In this document: positions 9,985 to 22,100 of the stretch, one piece after another
Layout of the letters: every line of letters begins with the position of its first letter
How positions within the stretch are numbered: the first letter of the stretch is position 1
DNA from: Pleodorina starrii
Taxonomy: Eukaryota; Chlorophyta; Chlorophyceae; Chlamydomonadales; Volvocaceae
DNA length: 64,000 nt
Reading direction: 5' to 3'
Assembly (NCBI GenBank): GCA_030267565.1
Contig: BRXU01000030.1
Coordinates: forward strand, 248,001 to 312,000
Notes under the pieces: generated by a model
What the model was told of the DNA's origin: nothing
Databases searched by the model: none
What the model saw: only the letters and a program-made list of their open reading frames with translations
Program-made: the position numbers and the translations under genes

Positions 9985-12089
9985 GTCTGGATCCCACTGG
10001 AACAGCTACCGGTACCAACAGCGGCAGGTGCCTCTCGCGCGGTTTTCCTTCTCATTTAGCACGACTTCAGCCGTTTGCGCCGCTGAGTTTCTTCGCCGGG
10101 GGCCGTGAGGGAGCCCCGGCTAGCATGAGTGAGGGAGTGAGGCGCGCGCGGCGGCGCCTCGCGTGCAGCGGCACAGACGGCCGCGTGCCCTGTCAGAGGG
10201 CCCAAGTGATCGTCCTTTTTCAAAGCGAGTCGCCCACAGTGTCACTTCGCATCAACAACAGGGAGAAGGAAAGTACAACCAAACCGATACATATGCTGGC
10301 GATGGGCGGGCGGGTGCACGACGGGACGGCCCTAGGTGACAGGTATGCAGACAAATGCGTTCCCAATATGCTTAATTTACCCAGTCTTTCTGTCTCACAC
10401 TTAACTGAAAGCTGCAACGAAGTCGGCCTGGCCCACCACCCTGGCAACCGCTATGCAAAATAAACCTTTTTGCGAAAATATTAATGGTTTTAATTCTCTT
10501 ACTTGTAGTAAAAACGCATAGTATTCGCCACCGCAAGGGATGCGTCGCGGCGTGCGCATTGGTAAACTCACAACAAAGTTGATACAATTTCTCGCCGATG
10601 AATTGCACTTCCTAACTCCTACCTTTAGCACGGTATCTGAAACCTCCGCGTCCCGGCGCCGTGGGGCAAGTGCGCCGTGTGTTGATACGCACACCCCCAT
10701 TCAGAGTTGCAACGTCACAGCTGACGAATACATACAGAGTCAGAGTACTATTTATAAGATGTCATGGAAGTTGGTGATGGAGGCCAAAGCTCCTTCCTGT
10801 GCCCGCTGCTGTCAAGCAAGGACGATCAACTAGAAATGCAAGCCGAATGCAAATGTCCGTGGATTGATCTACACAGCTTGTAAAGGCAAAGCACACTGTG
10901 GAAGCACCTTTGCCAGCTCACCCTACTGTCATTTGGACCATCGACGCGTAGGGCCCTATATCTAAGGAGCGGTGTTCCAGGCAAGGCAGGCGCGTAGACA
11001 CTGGCTATTTGATGCAAGGAGCAAACTATGCTAAGGTTTTGTAGCTGCTCCTAAATACTTTCAAAGAATAAGCCTTGATGGCACCACATACACAGGTGCT
11101 CCATGGATAGCGTTCGCCCTGCCTAGATTGGAAGATTGCCGGCTATAACGCCTCAACGAAATACCGCTGCCGCGTCCCGAAATAATAAATATCGCTTCCC
11201 GAGATACCGGTACCTGCTTCCCCAGCCTCCCCTCCCCCTTCCCCGCAGCCCATACACATATGCAGTCCCGGCCGGGGTCATATATACCCTAGTTGGATAC
11301 TACGTACCAAGCATAACTTCCACATGGATCCGCTACCCCTACCAAGCTGCACGTTCTCATTGACGTCAGGGGTAACACTGCCCATCCCCCCCCACACACA
11401 CACGGCATTCTATGGCTTCACAAACGGGCACTACGTTGGGCGCAAACTGTAGCCTTGGCGCCTATGAATGAAGACGGCGCATCACATGCGGGTGCACGTC
11501 CGTGCCCAATGCATGCTTTCCGTTAGGTTGGGTCCGAAGCTGGGTCGGTACATCGGCTGGATCGGTACATTGTCCTGCGTGGTTGTTCCCGCGCGTGTCC
11601 TTCCCCCACCTCGCAGCTACCGGTGATCCATTGTACACAGATCCATTTAGCTGCCGTACAAAACCACCAACCCGATGTCCACCTACCTGGGTGGACATGA
11701 TCCGCGAGGAGCCGCCTCCACAAGGGGGGGGGTGCCTGCCGGCCTGCTGGCCGCATGCGTTGATCGGCCTCACTGGCAGTGCATCCCCCACTGCCGCCCC
11801 AGGAGAGCCTCTCAAGAGAGAGGGAGAGAGAGAGAAGGGACATGACCCGACCCGTCAGCTTGCCCTCCATAAGCCAAATACCTCACGCCATCTGGCAACA
11901 ACATCATATGTCCCCAACATGACTTGTTCAAAGCCAGCTCGGGCCGGCCCACCTCCTTCCCTTTCCAAACCCAAACGACGCCGCCCCCAACCCCATACCC
12001 GCCACTTCACTGCCCTCGCGTCTCCTCCTCCCCCAGGGCCCCTGCCCCCCCTCTCCACCTTTCGCATCTGCCCCCTCTATCTGCTTCAT
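9985..12089. other. Intergenic, no gene recognised
   Basis: Several open frames exist on both strands (for example 10401-10700 minus and 11502-12614 plus), but none shows splice-site support, family motifs or consistent coding character. A pyrimidine- and A-rich stretch near 11160-11260 and an AGAG run at 11815-11835 are the only visible low-complexity features. The 3' UTR of the cyclophilin gene must lie in the right-hand part. Confidence 0.4.
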
Positions 12090-14387
12090 TCACATCTCCC
12101 CGCACTCCTTGACGACGCACGGCAGCCTGGGCCGGTTGGTCTGTTTGTCGGTGAGCACGTTCTCCAGCTTGCGCACCACCAGCAGCCCCTCGTCAAGCAC
12201 CCGCCCGAACACCACGTGCTTGTTGTCCAGCCACTCGGTCTTGGCGCACGTGATGAAGAACTGGGAGGGGCGGAGGCAGGGCGGAGGCCGGAGGGCGGCC
12301 GAGGAAGGAGTGCCAGCGCGATAATCATACGTGAGAAGGGACGGGGGAGGGAAGACCACGAGATAGGTAGGGATGCAACACGAAGGGCTCCGTGTGTGTT
12401 GCACGTGAGCGACTGTGCAGTGGGATGGGCTCCCCCAAAGGAGCGGCGTGCCCAGCGGCGCAGGTTCCCACGTTCTGCGACTGCGACCAAGCGCCTTGAC
12501 CCCCAGTGCAGTGCGTGTTGCAGGTCACAAGCCACACAGCGAACGGAGGGGCCTCCGTCCGCGGCTGCAGCCGCCATACATACATTGATGCTGCCGCCTG
12601 GCGCTACCCGGTGAGTCATCCGGGCAGCGGAGCCCCTTCACGTCTCACCTGGCAGCCGTTGCTGTTGGGCCCGCTGTTGGCCTGTGAGCATAGGCAGAGG
12701 ATGAGGAAGGGTTTGGGGTTTAGGGTTTGGGGCCACGCAGCGGCAGCAAGGTAGGTAGCAAGTGGGGACGCATGGAGGGGAGAATAGGTTCAGTAGCAGC
12801 AAAACACCGTGATTTTGGATTTCGATGCACATGGCATAGCGTCAGCAGCATTACAAGCCTGCCCCGGGCCCTCCCTGCCCCGGGCCCTCCCTGCCCCAGG
12901 CCCTCCCTGCCCCAGGCCCTCCCTGCCCCGGGCCCTCCCTGCCCCGGGCCCTCGAGTCTCATGGTTGCGTCCATCGCCCGCCCAATACCAGTTCAGCAGC
13001 ACCGCGCCCATTTGACTTTCCTTTCCAGGCGGGTAGTTGTTAAGAACAAGCACCACGCCCTCGCAGGAGCGCCTGTCTCCGGGAGAGCTTTCTGTATCCC
13101 TTTCTCAGTTACGAATCAGACCCATCTTCCACACACACAAACACATAAAAGCACCTGGTAACAAAGCGCCTTCCACATCAATAACTGACGCCGCCCTCGC
13201 ATCTCCTGCCTCATCCCGTGTTTCGTAGGCTCCGATGCTAGGAGGTGCTTATTGCCCTCACGCGCCAGCACGGCCGTTGTTGGTCCAGCCAAACACCCCA
13301 AGGCACGGAGATGGCACGTCTTCCTAGGTATCTCCTTTCCCCTGCACTACCGCCGGCAAGAGTCCCAGTGGCCTTGTCCCAGCAGCGGCCCTGTCCCGAT
13401 CCACCCAGGCTCCCGTCCCACCAAGTTAAGGCACCCACCCGCCCACATCTCGCCAGTCTGCAGCCCTCCCATCCCAGTCACCCATCCACCAGCCCACCCA
13501 CCATGGACAGCAGCCCCGGCCCCGTGTGCTTGGCGATGAAGTTCTCATCCGGGAAGCGGCTGCCATAGATGCTAACGCAACCCGTGCCGTCTCCCTGTGT
13601 CGCCGCCATGCAGGGAGGGAGGAATTCGTGTGGTGGGGGCGGAGGCTAAGTGCGATGTGGCACGAGGTGGGAGATGGCCGGCACCCAGCGGCTTGATGGG
13701 GGAGGGTTAGGTTCGGACGCGATGTGGAATGGACTGGCAGGGGCGGCAACCACCGGGGATCCAGCTGGAAACCCTATGGCGTGCAGCTGCTGAAGAACGT
13801 ATCACGGGCCTCACGACTGAAGCTGCCCCGGATCGTACCTTGATAAAGTCACCGCCTTGGATCATGAAGTCCTGGGGAGGAGGGAAAGGGTGGTGGGAGG
13901 GCGTCGTGAGCATTCTTATGTTGCGCCCCGTCTAAGTGCGCCAGCTGAATGTACGACGGCGGCCCCGTACTCCTCCAAGCCCTTCAGCCCCCACCTTGAT
14001 AACACGGTGGAATGTGCAGTTTTTGTACCCAACTGGTAGTCCATTTTTCCTGCAGGCGCGTCCGGGTCAGCGTGCGGTCTTCTGTGGGGCGCCGGTACTG
14101 CGATGCCCGCTTTGGCGCTCTTACCGATACTCTCCCGTGCATAGCTGGCGGAAGTTCTCAGCTGTCTTTGGGCAAATATCCGCAAAGAGTTCCATTTTGA
14201 TGCGGCCCGCAGGCTGTTCGCCGATATTCACATCTGCGCCGGTCAAGCAAGAACTCGTAAGGCCTACAAACACTTCATGACAGTTATTGGAGACGCAATA
14301 ATTATTACACTACACACCAAAGAAAACTATGGGGTTTTCTGCTCGTTGTGGTCGTTGGTGCCACTGCTCTGTCGTCCCCGTTGCCAT
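12090..14387 (-). CDS. PPIH: Cyclophilin H-type peptidyl-prolyl cis-trans isomerase (PPIH/CYP22-like)
   Basis: Seven exons join with all phases correct: 14387-14318, 14233-14125, 14049-13995, 13871-13839, 13594-13502, 12681-12649 and 12260-12090, giving 187 residues plus TGA. The protein is a single cyclophilin domain: [46 protein letters not shown], then [20 protein letters not shown], and [12 protein letters not shown]. The catalytic Arg (FHRVI), Phe/Met (DFMIQGGDF), Gln (NGCQFF) and the Trp and His of WLDNKHVVF are all present. The short N-terminus ending [20 protein letters not shown] and the ECGEM ending match spliceosomal cyclophilin H (USA-CYP), which binds PRPF4 in the U4/U6 snRNP. 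That role is inferred from family. Two exons are only 33 bp. The start is the ATG heading the NPIVFF exon. Confidence 0.93.
12857..12955. repeat. 16-bp GC-rich tandem repeat in a cyclophilin intron
   Basis: About six copies of a 16-bp unit (GCCCTCCCTGCCCCGG, with A-for-G variants) lie inside the large intron between the 33-bp and 93-bp exons of the cyclophilin gene. Reading frames across it give artificial repeats and are not genes. Confidence 0.8.
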
Positions 14388-16122
14388 TTTTGTTCAGATA
14401 TTTACACGGCTAGGTTAAGGAATACGTACTGGGTACATACAAATGTCACAGACAGCAACACTTGGTCGGCAAAAGCCAAAGCTCATGGCGACGTTTCTAG
14501 CCGCGATGCCGTACACAGCCCGTACGAATCGCTTGACAACATGACAAGACCCCGCAGACGCGGCCTACTTTATCCAAGCGCGTTGCTTTACCATAATCAT
14601 GGAACCATTCTCGCGTGTAAGGCGGGCATTATTTCGCAAATTCGCAGGATCCCTTATTCTGGGAGGACTGCGTGCCGGTACCCAGGTATGATGACGAGTG
14701 AGACGGAGCCCAAACACGGAGGGGTGAGAGCCGACCCATCTTAGTAAAAAATACCGGCATGTAGTGGTCTGTACCCGCCAAAGTGGCATCAGGCTGCTCC
14801 CTTCGCACACGCTAGGGCCGCTGGTCAACTTTCCTTTTTCATTTTCCTCATTCCCCCTCTCTGTGCCACCTCAGGGCCAGGATCAGGCTGCAGTGTCGGC
14901 CCGCAGTGCCGGGCTGCAATTCCAGTCTCCTCTCCTCAACCACTCGTCATGTCTCGTACGCAGGCACCTCGCCTGCGCCCCTGTCCCACCGTGTCTGCTC
15001 ATGGGGGACCTTATGGGCTCCTGGACACGTCGTGACTTGCCAGGCCCGTACAAGTAACTTATCATTCACGGACCCGTACTGCCAGAAATGCTAGCATGAG
15101 CCCGCTCAGGTGCAAACGTGCACCCATTCTGTACTGCGTACTGCACCACACGTGCTTGCTCCGCTAGCTCCGCTTGTCTCGCATGCACGAGGCAGGAGAC
15201 GCAATGACGCGCTGGTGTCCATCATCGATACAGCTGCCCCCAAAAGCAACCGACGCCAAGAGCCCTCCTACGGGCCTCGTCCTATCTCATCGGCTGCAGA
15301 TCATCTCCAGCTGCCCCCCCTTTTCGTCCGTCGCTAACACCGTCTCCGTCTCCGCTGCAGTATCTTCTTTTTACCTCCCCCCCCCCATTTCGACAACGTT
15401 GCCCCCAAGCTGAGCGCGCCTACCCGCGCCGTCCTATCCCACCTGCCGCACCCGCAAGGAAGGATGACATGCTGCTGCTGCTGCTGACTATCGTCTTATC
15501 GCCTGCCTCAGTCCTTCCTTCCTCCGCCGCAATAACTCACCGACCGTCCACTCACCGGCCCACCGGCTCACCGGCCGCCCACTCATTACGCCACGCCGTT
15601 GCGGCTGGCCCGCTAGCCTGCCGGCCAGCCAGCCCACCTGCCAGCCGGTCAGCCACTCAGTAGTGACCCGTGGGACATGGGGGGCCACGGACCTGCGTGG
15701 CTCCCGTAGGGGGTTGCCTGCACTAGCCTCGGCAACTTTGCGCAGTACTTTCAATCTCCTTCTTCTTCAAGCGCTTTCTGTTTCTTCGTTTCATCAAGTG
15801 AACTTTCTGCGTCCTCACAGCCCCCGACCGTCATTGATCATAACCCCAGCCCCCTGCGCCGCCGCCGCTATGGCTACGCCGCTGCTCATTCGCTTTCCCG
15901 CATCCCAACTAAACGACCGCGAGGACGGCCGATGCGCCGCAACGAGACTGCTGACTGCTGACGGCAACAACACTCCCCTCCCTCCCTCCCTCGAGCATCT
16001 CTGCGTCCCCCTTGTACTCGTCTCCTTGCACTTCGAGCCATCCGGCGGGGCTGCTGCCGCGGACGCTGCTGCCGCTGCCGTGGCTAGAGCCGTTCCGAAG
16101 CCCCTTGGCTGACACACGTGTA
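14388..16122. other. Intergenic between cyclophilin (5' side) and USP (3' side)
   Basis: No gene recognised. At about 15341-15375 lies a copy of the dispersed motif GTCTCCGTCTCCGCTGCAGT followed by ATCTTCTTTTT, which also occurs in introns of the Hsp100 gene. The 3' UTR of the ubiquitin hydrolase must extend into the right end. Confidence 0.4.
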
Positions 16123-19100
16123 TTACCGCTCCGGAACCTCCTCCTGCCCTGGTGGCGGCGCCGCTGGAGCCTCAGGCGACTGCACCTGCGGCTGCGACTG
16201 CGGCTGCGGCTGCGGCTGCGGCTGCTCCTGCTGCTGCTCCCGCCTGCGGCGGCTGTATAGCAGTATGTAGGCCTGCGCCTTGAGTACCTGCGCCTCCGCA
16301 ACGGGGCGGACCACCGTGTCGCTGATGTGGTACCACTGGGGGCAGCCGCCGGCGGCCGGGTTACAGCGCTTGACGTACGCCACCTGCATGCGCGCGTGCG
16401 TACGGCAGTCAATGGGCGGGGACTCGGAGAAGGCGTGCGGCAGCCAATGGGCGGGCATTTGATGGGCGGGGATTTGAGTAAGGCGTGCGGCAGCCGACAG
16501 GAAGCAGGTGGCAGATGGTATGTGTGGGTGTGTGTAGGGGGGTGAATGGGAGGAGGGGCAGTATGGGCAGTAACCAACGGGATCGAAGCGAAGCACGGTT
16601 GGAGGTGGGCGGGGTAGAGAGGGAGTGTGAGGCGACGAACTTCAGAGAGGGAGGGCGGGGGGCAGGGAGAGGGAGCAAAAGGGGCGGCAGTTCCTTGTAG
16701 CACCGGCACAGCTGCGACTGGTATCTGCATCTGCATGCATCTGTATACACCTGTAAGGAACCCGCGCTTGGAGCGCGAGGCGGCCATAGTCCCTAGGATG
16801 TGTGAGGGACCCAAATTACAAACCGCGTACAAGCCGCCGAGGGTGAGCGAAAGGGACGTGTTAGGATACACTGTGCACCCCCAGGACGCGCCTCGCTCAA
16901 GAGGTCGAGGCACGGGCCCCAATGCGCCACGCCTCTGCTCACTCACGAGGTAACCCCACGTGCCGATGTACCGCACACTTACGTAATGGCCGTAGCGCAT
17001 CTCCCCAGAGTGCTCCACCACGCCAAGCAAGTCGTACAAGTACGACTGCTGCGCGGCCGCCGACTGCTGGGCCACCGCCGCCGCCAGCGCCGACCGCGGC
17101 GTCGGCGGCTGATAGTGCGCCTGGGTCGTCGTCGTCGTCGCCGGCTGCGCTGGCGGGGGTGTGGGCGCTAACTCTGGCGCCAGTGCCGGCGCCTGCTCCG
17201 AAACGCCGGCTGACGTGTCCGCCGCAGCGGCTGGTGTCACGTCCGCAGCGGCGGCTCCGGAACCGGCATCATCCCCATTCACGACCGCAGCCCCACCGGC
17301 ACACACGGCCGCGCCACCGACCGGAGCCGCCGACCCGTCGGTGTCAATGCCGTTCACGACCGCCGCCGAGCCGGCGGTGGTGGTGGCGGTGGCGGCAACG
17401 CTGCCGTTGCCGCTGCCGTCAAACCGAACGTCCCTCCCGGCTGATGTGAATGACGGTTGCGGCGGCGCAGCCGCCGCCGCGGCGGCTGTCGCGGCCGCGA
17501 CGTACGGCCCCAGATCCAGTGTCGTGTCAAATGCGACCTGCGGGATATGCCCAACGGCCGGAGTCGGGGCTGTAATTAGGTGCGGATTTCAAAGGAAGGA
17601 AGCTCCGGGAGGCTTTGGGCGGAGGGTGCCGGTGGCGGCGGTGGCAAGGGCGCGCTGCATGAGGCGCGACGGGCGGCCTTGTCCAGTGCGGTGGCCATGA
17701 CAGAATATCTGAATTTGCCATCACCGGTTAACGGTCAACGGTATAAGAAAGCGCAAACAAGCTTTGCATGCGCCAACTGAAAACAGCGATCCCAGAGACC
17801 TCAAAGCTTGGGAGCCGGAAACGAGGCATTGGATAACGCATGCGCCAAAAGCCAATATGGCACACATCCACCCGCCCAGCAACGGCAACGGCAACGGCAA
17901 TGGCAACGGCAGCGGCAACCGCAGTGATTCTTGCACGCAGGAAAGGCACTAAGTAGGCGCCTGGGAGAAACGAACTGATCTGAGCGGAGGACATGGGGGC
18001 CGTATGGGAATTGAGATCCAGCTCATACTAGAGTCCCATGGGTCGCACCCACAAACACGCTTTACCCCCTAAACGACCCATCCTCACGTGCTTGTCGATT
18101 TTGGTGAGTCGGAACCGACCGTCCATTCCAAAGCGCTTCAGGTGCAGCACCAGCACCTCGGGCGGCCGCCGCAGGTAGTACTGTTTGGTGGACGAGCGCT
18201 GGAAGCTGACACCACCGCCGCCGCCGCTGCGCCGCAGGCCGCCGCTGCTGCCGCGCCGAAGGCGCATGTCGGGCGGCGTCGCGCCGGCGGCGGCCGTGAC
18301 CGTGGTCTCCGTGGGCAACGGCGGCTGCGGCACGGACCCGTTGGCGGTGGCGGCGGCGGCTTCAGATGGAGCCAGCGGCGGTGTGCAGAAGGGCGACGCC
18401 GCCGCGGTGCTGTTGGGAATCTGGATGGGCTGGGAGGCGACCGCCGCCGTTGCCGCCGGCCCTTCAGGCGACGCACGGTCCGCACTGTCGGGCTCAGCGG
18501 CGCAATCGACTGAACGTCGCGCGGCCGGCGCGTCGCTGTCGTTCTGGGCTCCGAAACCAGGTTTTGCTCGGGCGTCAGAATCGGCGGGATGTGCGACACG
18601 CGGGCCCCGCGATCCCGGGGGCGGAGGCGTCCTCGGCGAATCGAGGCCGGCGGCGGCGGCGAGGGCCGCTGCAATGGTGTTGCTTGCTGCGATCGCCGCC
18701 GCCGACGCCGCCGGTGGCGGCGGTACGAATGCCGCGGCGGCGGCCGAGCCGGTGGCATCGAGTCCATCTCTTTGCGCAACAGGAGCCGCCGTCCACGTTG
18801 ACGGGGGCGCCGCAGTGCTGCGCGTGGGGGACGTAACGGCCGCCGGCGGGGCGCCGTCCGCCGGCACAGGCGACTGGTCCAGCGGCGGCGGCGACAGTAA
18901 GCTCAGGATCCCCGCCGATGGCGACCCCTTCTGGAACGGCGCCGAGGGCTGACCCGGCTGAACAAGCTTCGCCAAAGCTGAGACGGGCGCCGACGCCGAC
19001 GGCGACGACAGGTCATCCATTTCGAACAGCGCGTCGCTGCCGTCGGCGACGGCGGCGGCGGTAGTCGACACGGCCACGGCGGTGTCAGCCCCGTTGCCGT

Positions 19101-22100
19101 CAGCCGCCGTCGCCGGCGGCGCTCCCGCGCCTTCGGCACTGCCGGCCGGCGAGAAGCTCCGGTCGTGGTAGTGCTGGTGGTGATGATGGTGGTGGTGATG
19201 ATGGTGGGGGTGCAGGGACGGGTCCAGATTCACTCCGTGCATGTGCTGCAAGGCGGACTGGCCGCTCGCACTGTCCGCTTCGCCGTCGTCAGGCCCCCGC
19301 TCGGCCGCACCACCGCCGTCTCGGCCGCACTGGCTCTCCCCGCCGTCGACAGCGGCAGCGGAGGTAGCTGACGCAGCGCCATCCGCCGCCGCCTCGTCGG
19401 CCGGGAAGACCTCCGCCAGATCTTCCACAGCGACTGGCGGCGGCGACGCGGCCGCCAGCGGCGGCGGCCGCCGCCGCCGCGCGCTGTCTCCTCCCTCACC
19501 CTCGTCGTCGCTGTTCCCAGGTGCGTGTGACGTATCCGGTGAGGACGAAGTCGACGAGGAAGATGACGACGATGAGGAAGATGAGGAAGACGACCAGGAC
19601 CGTTTCGGCGGCGTCAGGGCGCCCGACGGCGCTCGCTGGGCCCTAGCGGGATATTCCCAGGCGCCCGCCGCCGCACCGCCGCCACCGCCGCCACCGCCGT
19701 CGTCGTTGTCAGAACCGCCGTTCGCAGCGGCTGCGCGCCGCCGTGCAGACGCGCCACTGCCGGTGATCGACACCGGTGCCGTCGCCGCCGCCGATGCACC
19801 GTCCGCGCCCCTGGCAGCCGCCTCCGCGGCGGCGGCTGGCGGCGGCGGCGGTTCGTGCGATGGCCTTGTCCTGCTGCGGCTCTTACCCCGCAGAAGGAAA
19901 CGCACCTTGCTGCCGCTCGGGCTGCTGCTGTCGGTGCTGGCGCCACGTCCCGCCTTGCGACCGGCGTGCGGGGACGGCTGCTGCTGCTGCTGCGGCGGCG
20001 GCGGCGGCAGCTCCGTCAGTTCCAGTCCACCCGCCAGCATGTCAAGCAGGTGATCGAGTCCTGGGGGGCCGGGCAGGGGGCCGCAAGCGGAGACGCGCAT
20101 GGAAACCGAGAAAGGGGAAGGCAGAAGATAAAGAAGAAGAAAGAAGGAGGAAGAAGAGGCAAAACCGGCGACTCCAAAACGTCGCACCGAACCATCCGCG
20201 CCGCACCGCTCCCGGAACCCATATCAGTCACGAAACCGGACTGACAGGAACTGGGACGAGTAGCCGTAACTGACCGTGCAATCGACCGTGTAACCGATTG
20301 TGTGACATAACCCGCCCATCCTTCCACCGCACCCACCTGCCGGCGCCGCCATGAGATCCGCCACACAGTCCATTACCAGCTGAGCAGCCGCCCGCACCCG
20401 CCGGCTCTGATCCACCGGCGAGTCACCGCAGCGCCACGCCAGGCTGACGTCAAGACAAGCCAGCGGCAGACCGCGCTCCGAAAACGGTCCAGGACCCAGC
20501 GCCGCCGCCGCCGCCGGCCCGCCGGCGGCGGCCTGCCGCTGCCGCTGCCGCTGCACCGCCGGCGGCTGCTGCCGCGGCGACGGCGGCAGGCCGCCGCCGC
20601 CGCCGGCGGCGGCGGCGGCGGCGCGGGGGCTGCTGCTGAGGATGGTGGAGAGGACGGGACTCATGGGGGCTGCGGGGATGGGCGAGCTGCCGGCGGCGGC
20701 GGCCGCGGAGGGGGAAGAGGAGTTGGCGGCGGCGGCTGCGGCGGCGGCGGAGAGCAGGGCGGCTGCACGGGTGGACCCTGCCAGCGGCATCAGCTGGACG
20801 TGCATCAGCTCCGACTCGAAGGGGTCCAATTGGGCCTGAGGGAAACAGGGGGTGCGTGGGAGGGGTTGAGTATACCGGTCGCAAACAGGGAAACAGGGAA
20901 ACAGGGAAGCAGGGAAACAGGGAAACAGGGAAACAGCGGGTGCGTGGGAGGGGTTGAGTGTAGGTATAAGCGTATAGCAGTCCAGAGGGGCAGGAGAACA
21001 GGCTTGCAGATGCATGGGAGGGGGGCGGAAAGGGAGTGTGTGACTAAGTTAAGAACACGCACAGGCACACGCACAGGCACAGGCACACGCGCACGGACAT
21101 GCCCACGCACACGCACACGCACACGCACACGCACACGCGCACGCACACACACACACTCAAACAAAGAAACAAACAAACATGCCCACGAGCAAAAGCACAC
21201 GTACGCCCTCTCGCACCTGGACTATGAAGGAGGCGCCATTGGCCCGAGCTGGCCTGTGGGGTCCGGGGGGAGCGTTTGGGTGCGGGGGTGTGGAGGCGTG
21301 GGGGTGCGGGGGTGTGGAGGTGTGGAGGTGTGGAGGTGTGGAGGTGTGGAGGTGTGGAGGTGTGGAGGTGTGGAGGTATGGAGGTGTGGAGGTGGAGGTG
21401 TGGTGTGGAGGTGTGGAGGTGTGTACACATATGCATAAGTGCGTGTGTGTGGGCGCGTGGGTGTGCGTGAGTGTCCGCGGGTGGTGTCGACGCGGCTCAC
21501 CTGAAGAAGGGCGCGTTGCCCCTGAGCGCCTCCTCCAGATCTGTCCCCCGCTGCTCCGCACTGCCGGGCACCAGAAACACCTCGGGGGCGCCCGGACTCC
21601 AGGACACCTGCGTCGACAGGGCAGAGCAGGTCAAGGGAAAGAGCAGGTCAAGGGAAAGAGCAGGGCAAGGGAAAGAGCAGGTCAAGGGAAAGAGCAGGGC
21701 AAGGGAAAGAGCAGGTCGACGATATAATCTGGACAATCCGACATCCGAAAATCTGGAAACCCAATAAGAAAACGAAAACACAAGGTACGGTACCCCCCTG
21801 ACCACCCGTGGACACCTAACGGAAAGAGCCCCGGTCCTGTCGACGGCGTTGCGCCTCACCTGCTTCCGCAGCATCGGCGGCGTCAGCGGGGTGGCCGCCA
21901 GGCTGCCGGCGGCGGATGGGCCAGCGGATGCGGCCGCCTCCACCGCCTCCGCCCTCTCGCGGGGGCACTCCCAGGCCACCGTCTCCCCGGCGAAGAACGC
22001 AGCAAGGCAGGCGCCAACGTCCAACACAGCACGAGGGCGCGGCGGTACGGGCAGTGGTGGCTGCGGCTGTTCCTGCGATTCCTGCGGCTGTGGTTGTGGT

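Noticed and set aside
11502..12614. 370-residue plus-strand frame
   Set aside because: It overlaps the last cyclophilin exon in antisense and has no family motif; composition looks non-coding.
15909..17357. 482-residue minus-strand frame treated as one gene
   Set aside because: It reads through the intron between the last two USP exons. A perfect GTAAGTG donor after GHY and an acceptor before VAYVKR restore the USP His box in a different arrangement.
19241..20053. 270-residue plus-strand frame and other long antisense frames over the USP gene
   Set aside because: These are GC-rich shadows of the low-complexity USP exon 10, whose phase fits the flanking exons.
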